9,534 bases of DNA from an uncultured Bacilli bacterium. Its GTDB lineage: Bacteria; Bacillota_I; Bacilli_A; RF39; UBA660. The position numbers and the translations under genes were made by a program. The notes beneath the pieces are model-generated. The model saw nothing but the letters and a program-made list of their open reading frames with translations. It did not search any database and was not told the origin of the DNA. The DNA lies in assembly GCA_951800155.1 (NCBI GenBank), contig CATOJL010000047.1:1-9534 (forward strand), written 5' to 3'. Positions 6,718 through 9,534 of the stretch are shown here, piece by piece; the stretch's first letter is position 1, and every line of letters starts with the position of its first letter.

Positions 6718-7272
6718 ATGTTAGTATTTGTATATTTGTTAGTATCATTTATTTTAGTTTGTGTTTTCTTAATCTGTTATATTTGTATATATAATTATTA
6801 TCAAACCTATATTATTCGTATTAATGAATCAGAAGCATTTATTGATACAACACTTCGTAAAAGATTTGATTTACTTAATAAATCTATCGGTATCATTGAA
6901 GCAAATAAAAAAGCGTTTGAAAAAGGAGAACCAATCCTAAAATCAATTATGAATTTAAAATCAAAAAAACTTTCTAATTTTGAGCTTGATCGTATTTTAT
7001 ATGATGGAATTAATGAATTTCAAAGATATAAAGATGAAATTCCTTCTCTAACAGAAAATGAAGCTTTCTTAAAAATTGATTTAGCGCTTTTTGAATCAGA
7101 GTCTGAAATCGTGTCTGCAAGAAAATATTATAATGATATTATTACGGATTATAATAAACTTGTTCGTCATTTTCCTTCTAATATAGTTGCTAAAGTATGC
7201 CATTATAAAGTAAAAACGTATTACGATGGAAAAGATATGACAGATGATGATATTCAGGATTTTAAACTATAA
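6718..7272 (+). CDS. lemA: LemA family membrane protein
   Basis: Membrane-anchored helical protein of the LemA family, function unsettled, 184 aa. One N-terminal hydrophobic segment (about 2-26) is followed by a soluble helical domain. Family hallmarks are RKRFDLLNKSI (the usual RR-DLIPNLV region), ESESEIVSARKYYNDIITDYN near 127-147, and RHFPSNIVAKVCHYK (about 150-164), the last matching the classic fPsn-va segment. The ORF can be opened nine bases earlier at a GTG (6709), but that codon lies inside the AGGGTGG ribosome site serving the ATG at 6718, so I chose the ATG. The gene is convergent with divIC, and its stop codon lies in the left arm of the shared hairpin terminator. Confidence 0.9.
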   Translation: MLVFVYLLVSFILVCVFLICYICIYNYYQTYIIRINESEAFIDTTLRKRFDLLNKSIGIIEANKKAFEKGEPILKSIMNLKSKKLSNFELDRILYDGINEFQRYKDEIPSLTENEAFLKIDLALFESESEIVSARKYYNDIITDYNKLVRHFPSNIVAKVCHYKVKTYYDGKDMTDDDIQDFKL

Positions 7273-7311
7273 AAAAGAATCAAACAAATTGATTCTTTTT
7301 TATAGTTTAAA
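7261..7311. terminator. Bidirectional terminator with a perfect 23-bp stem
   Basis: The arms 7261-7283 and 7289-7311 are exact reverse complements around the five-base loop ACAAA. Within each arm an A6/T6 run provides a U tract on either strand after a shorter GAATCAA-TTGATTC hairpin. It sits between the convergent lemA (stop at 7270-7272, inside the left arm) and divIC (ends at 7320), so it should stop transcripts from both. Confidence 0.92.
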
Positions 7312-7319
7312 GAAACTAC

Positions 7320-7739
7320 TTATCTTTTTCTTGTTTTATGAAGCAAATAGATAGCTATTAAAACAAGAAAAATACTACATACAACAAAAACAAAGTAGGT
7401 TGGCTTTTCTTCCTCTTCCACTTGTTGTTCCTGTTTTTCTTCCTCTTTTTTTGTTTGAATGACAAGTTCTCCATCTTTTGAATAATGATAATTCTCTCTT
7501 GCATAACGTGCCAAATAATCGGGGTTTTGAAACTTTTCAATATCTGTTTGCAAATTATCTTCTTCATCTTTTAGTCCCTCTAATTTATGTAATAACGTTT
7601 CCTCTTCCCTTTTTAAACTATAAATTTTATATACATAATAAGAAAAACTTGCCACTGTATATGTAATAACTACGAGTGTTACTGGTATCAAAATAAATAA
7701 CCTGTGTTTTGTAGATTTACGTACCCTTTTTTTTTCCAT
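7320..7739 (-). CDS. divIC: DivIC/FtsB-family cell division protein with extra C-terminal membrane segment
   Basis: Septum protein of the FtsB/DivIC family, which with FtsL and DivIB/FtsQ controls the septal peptidoglycan synthase. It has 139 aa from the ATG at 7739. The basic N-terminus is cytoplasmic, a membrane helix spans about 14-38, and a coiled coil rich in E/K/L follows (about 40-71). Then comes the family motif NPDYLARYARENYHYSKDGELVI (about 72-94). Unusually, an acidic/Gln linker is followed by a second hydrophobic helix (about 114-133) and HKTRKR, so the protein should loop back into the cytoplasm; ordinary DivIC ends outside. An ATG at 7751 in frame lies about at the predicted transcription start and has no ribosome site, whereas 7739 has GGTGGA. 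Its position after yabP-yabQ is canonical; yabR, normally next, is missing. Confidence 0.85.
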   Translation of the reverse strand: MEKKRVRKSTKHRLFILIPVTLVVITYTVASFSYYVYKIYSLKREEETLLHKLEGLKDEEDNLQTDIEKFQNPDYLARYARENYHYSKDGELVIQTKKEEEKQEQQVEEEEKPTYFVFVVCSIFLVLIAIYLLHKTRKR

Positions 7740-7755
7740 ATCTTCCACCATATTT

Positions 7756-7784
7756 ATTATATATTACTTTTTTAACTTTGTAAA
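7756..7784 (-). promoter_or_regulatory. sigma-A promoter of divIC inside the end of yabQ
   Basis: On the minus strand -35 TTTACA (7784-7779), a spacer of 17 bp and -10 TATAAT (7761-7756) form a near-perfect sigma-A promoter overlapping the last codons of yabQ. It would give divIC vegetative expression independent of the sporulation genes upstream. The predicted start site near 7749 supports translation of divIC from 7739. Confidence 0.75.
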
Positions 7785-8036
7785 TAAAGAGTAAGTGAGT
7801 ATACAAGCAATACATGTCAAACCAATAGAGTAAGGATGAAGAATCCCATTATTTGCTCTTTCTAAAATCAAATAATAGAAAAAAGAAAAAAGAAGTGTGA
7901 AGAGAAAGGTAAATGGATAACTTACATATTTTCTTTTATTATATAAATATTTTCTCAAAAATAAATAAGTAAGTTCAAAAAAAATACCAAATAAAAAGGA
8001 ATAAAATAGAGTCATTATTTGTATATCTAATTTCAT
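7764..8036 (-). CDS. yabQ: Spore cortex biosynthesis protein YabQ
   Basis: Integral membrane protein needed for spore cortex formation in Bacillus, located in the outer forespore membrane. It has 90 aa, on the short side for the family. There are about three hydrophobic helices (roughly 5-27, 39-58, 69-86) separated by basic loops (RKYLYNKRKY). The segment NNGILHPYSIGLTCIACILTY matches the conserved N-x-G-x-x-x-x-Y closing motif of YabQ. The ATG at 8036 overlaps the yabP stop by one base (TAATG), so the two are translationally coupled. Divergent in sequence, but context and motif agree. Confidence 0.88.
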   Translation of the reverse strand: MKLDIQIMTLFYSFLFGIFFELTYLFLRKYLYNKRKYVSYPFTFLFTLLFSFFYYLILERANNGILHPYSIGLTCIACILTYSLFTKLKK

Positions 8037-8326
8037 TATTTAAATAACTTACTAATCAAACTTTCTTCTTTTTCCTTTTTATTAGCACTTTCCATATAAG
8101 TTAAACTATTTACTTTACCTTTAATAGAAACATTCCCTTGATAAGTATCTAATTTTATAATTTCAAGTTCTGAACCCTTTATCACAATATACCCCATAAT
8201 TGTTTCCATTAAAAACTCTTCATTATCAAAACTATCAATCTTCTTTACACCACTTAAAATAATACTTTTACGTTCACTAATACTAATTGTATGGCTAGAA
8301 CCAACGATCATATTCTCCTTGTCCAT
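8036..8326 (-). CDS. yabP: Sporulation protein YabP
   Basis: Small mother-cell protein needed for spore cortex assembly, 96 aa. Family features are the HTISISERKSIILSGVKKIDSFDNEE start (12-37), METIMGYIVIKGSELEIIKLD (40-60), the GNVSIKGKVNSLTY strand pair (64-77), and a charged linker ending in SKLFK, as in other YabP proteins. It is predicted as a compact beta-rich protein without a membrane segment. The ATG at 8326 has AGGTGAT six to twelve bases upstream. A sigma-E-like promoter lies just before it, and yabQ follows with a one-base overlap. Confidence 0.93.
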   Translation of the reverse strand: MDKENMIVGSSHTISISERKSIILSGVKKIDSFDNEEFLMETIMGYIVIKGSELEIIKLDTYQGNVSIKGKVNSLTYMESANKKEKEESLISKLFK

Positions 8327-8343
8327 TTCTTATCACCTAAGAA

Positions 8344-8371
8344 AGTATATGTCTTAAATAAAAATATATGA
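8344..8371 (-). promoter_or_regulatory. sigma-E-like promoter of yabPQ
   Basis: On the minus strand TCATATA (8371-8365), 13 bp and CATATACT (8351-8344) resemble the sporulation sigma-E consensus (kmATATT and CATACAmT), and yabP is a sigma-E gene in B. subtilis. The start site would fall about 15 nt before the ATG, with the ribosome site between. Confidence 0.5.
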
Positions 8372-8414
8372 ATGAAAATGAAGGGTATAGTGTTAAATTC
8401 TTTTCCATGTAAGT

Positions 8415-9473
8415 TTATATACCTAAGGTATATGGTGAGGATTCTGTTCCATCTCCACCTGTAATTTTTAAATTAGATTTTAGTACTACGATGGGACGAA
8501 AATAGTACCTCTCCAAATTATGTACATCATCATAAATTCCAACAGAAAAAGCAGAATAATTTTGTTTTTTTCGAACTATATAACCGTAACATTCTAAAAC
8601 GCTGTCTATTCTTGCACGTGAAGCTAACCAATACCCAAAACTATCTGAGTCTACTTTGTCTACTCGTTTTGCCTCTATAGTTCCTATAGCCGTTTTTACT
8701 AATTCTATATCAGTAGGTGGATCTTGATCATCAAATTCATCTAGATCCATCATATACTCCTCCTCTACTCCGTTATATCCCATAGCTCTTGAACTTATTG
8801 TATATCCATAATTTTCATATGCCTGAGCCACTGCATTCAAAACACCAACATAATTTTTACATGCTACAGAAGATGAAGTTTGGGCATATGCTGGGCCAAA
8901 TATTAAAACCTTACTCGGTAAATATTCTGTCAATAATTCCACTGTACCATCATTGTTTTTTCGTACAACTCTCCATATATGCAGTTCACTTGGATTAAAA
9001 GTCTGATTCGAAGAATACCCTGTATTTGCACTAGTTACTATATAAGATGTTTTATTTGGTATATATTCTACATAATCTCCCAACTGAACCTTATCAGCTA
9101 ACGAGATCTGCTTTATACCTATTATTTTCTTTCCATTTACCCAAGCAATTTTACCTTCATCTATATTTTCAGCAGTTGCATCTCCAGAAGTCTGGCTTGC
9201 AAGAGTTGGTGCTACATAAGTTCCTGTAACTTTCTTTCCTCCTACTAAAGCAGTTCTTCCTTTTAATATTTGAGATTCTGTTGCATTTCCATAGTTTGCT
9301 TTATTATATAAATCATTTAATGCTCCTTCTACTGTTGTTTGATTATTTTTACTATAACTGACTCCATTCGATGGTGGATTACTACTTGCATTTGTTCCTA
9401 CTATTGCTATAATCATTCCGAGTAAAATCACTTCGATTCCTATCATCGTTTTATGTTTCTTTTTCTCTTCCAT
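8415..9473 (-). CDS. Surface protein with DUF6273-like domain, under a poly-G promoter
   Basis: Membrane-anchored or secreted surface protein of unknown function, 352 aa. A basic start (MEEKKKHK) is followed by a hydrophobic segment (about 10-26), either a signal peptide cleaved near TNAS or an uncleaved anchor. Next comes a linker (GVSYSKNNQTTVEGALNDLY), then two copies of a motif common in phage-tail and surface proteins: GRTALVGGKKVTGTY (72-86) and GKIAWVNGKKIIGIK (107-121). Residues about 126-352 form a domain like that of the NPKTG protein at 4075-5211: LGDYVEY, HIWRVVRKNNDGTVELL, SFGYWLASRARI, YFRPIVVL, then ITGGDGTESSPY. Cys205 and Cys295 could form a disulfide. No sortase signal is present. 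Start ATG 9473 has AGGAGGAG at 11 bases. Expression probably varies through the G run in its promoter. Confidence 0.8.
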   Translation of the reverse strand: MEEKKKHKTMIGIEVILLGMIIAIVGTNASSNPPSNGVSYSKNNQTTVEGALNDLYNKANYGNATESQILKGRTALVGGKKVTGTYVAPTLASQTSGDATAENIDEGKIAWVNGKKIIGIKQISLADKVQLGDYVEYIPNKTSYIVTSANTGYSSNQTFNPSELHIWRVVRKNNDGTVELLTEYLPSKVLIFGPAYAQTSSSVACKNYVGVLNAVAQAYENYGYTISSRAMGYNGVEEEYMMDLDEFDDQDPPTDIELVKTAIGTIEAKRVDKVDSDSFGYWLASRARIDSVLECYGYIVRKKQNYSAFSVGIYDDVHNLERYYFRPIVVLKSNLKITGGDGTESSPYTLGI

Positions 9474-9511
9474 TTCTATCCACTCCTCCTACTTTATTTT
9501 CCTATATACTC

Positions 9512-9534
9512 ATTATACCCCCCCCCCCCATCAT
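9512..9534 (-). promoter_or_regulatory. Right half of a poly-G phase-variable promoter of the surface gene
   Basis: On the minus strand the sequence reads ATGAT (9534-9530), twelve G (9529-9518), then a perfect -10 TATAAT (9517-9512), about 38 nt before the ATG at 9473. The -35 lies outside the window. The left window end shows TTGACA-AAATGAT-poly-G; if the same upstream half is present here, the spacer is 19 bp with 12 G and 17 bp with 10 G. Slippage in the G run would therefore tune or switch transcription. Seen: G run abutting the -10. Inferred: -35 and phase variation. Confidence 0.7.

Noticed and set aside
7358..7567. Alternative minus-frame ORF inside divIC
   Set aside because: Lys-rich frame-shifted reading of the coiled-coil and linker; the other frame carries the family motif and both membrane helices.
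8417..8433. Palindrome ATATACCTAAGGTATAT as a terminator
   Set aside because: It is in the coding end of the gene, with almost no loop and no following T run.
8789..9229. Plus-strand ORFs opposite the 352-aa surface gene
   Set aside because: Antisense shadows without domains or ribosome sites.
9390..9473. Type IV prepilin signal in the 352-aa surface protein
   Set aside because: MIGIEVILLGM superficially resembles a prepilin, but the Glu is two residues after Gly instead of five and there is no FTL-type start, so it is treated as a signal peptide or anchor.
1..9534. Small plasmid or phage
   Set aside because: No replication, mobilisation, integrase or structural genes; the content is chromosomal housekeeping and sporulation genes.
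1..9534. CRISPR arrays, insertion sequences, tRNA or rRNA genes, riboswitches
   Set aside because: No spaced direct repeats, transposase, cloverleaf or T-box-like patterns were seen on reading either strand.

Overview
The window looks like a chromosomal segment from a low-GC, endospore-forming Bacillota species, probably a gut-type member of the Bacilli/Erysipelotrichia/RF39-like lineages. The evidence is the AT-rich DNA, strong AGGAGG-type ribosome sites, the sporulation genes yabP, yabQ and gerQ, and Gram-positive style surface proteins. Trp is encoded by TGG and stops are mainly TAA, so standard code 11 fits. Rank below phylum is inference.

Layout. Positions 96-3983 (minus strand) hold dinB (Y-family DNA polymerase), tex (S1-domain nucleic acid binding protein) and a small type IV prepilin-like gene. 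The prepilin starts at the tex stop, and a terminator follows at 46-79. Upstream, 4075-5211 (minus) is a secreted, wall-anchored surface protein with an NPKTG sorting signal and three 35-residue Cys-rich repeats; it has its own promoter and terminator. Positions 5498-6070 (minus) are a PduL-type phosphate acyltransferase. Two plus-strand genes follow, gerQ (spore coat) and a LemA-family membrane protein. They converge through a perfect 23-bp hairpin on a minus-strand set: yabP-yabQ (spore cortex), a DivIC/FtsB-family division protein with an unusual second membrane segment, and at 8415-9473 a second surface protein related to the first.

The most interesting feature is at the two ends of the window. 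At the right end the surface gene is preceded by a perfect TATAAT -10 box directly abutting a run of 12 G (minus strand), which is preceded by ATGAT. At the left end a perfect TTGACA -35 box is followed by AAATGAT and a run of at least 15 G leading out of the window. Overlaid, they give one element: TTGACA-AAATGAT-G(n)-TATAAT, whose spacer is the ideal 17 bp when n = 10. I infer a phase-variable promoter cassette in which poly-G slippage changes -35/-10 spacing. It seems to occur at more than one locus, which would also explain why the sequence stops at both ends in the same motif.

Other regulatory features read from the sequence are a LexA/SOS-box-like palindrome lying exactly between the -35 and -10 of dinB, sigma-E-like promoters before yabP and gerQ, and a good sigma-A promoter inside the 3' end of yabQ that would drive divIC alone. 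No RNA genes, insertion sequences or CRISPR arrays were seen. No gene-free stretch exceeds 300 bases; the longest are 5212-5497 and 6071-6316.
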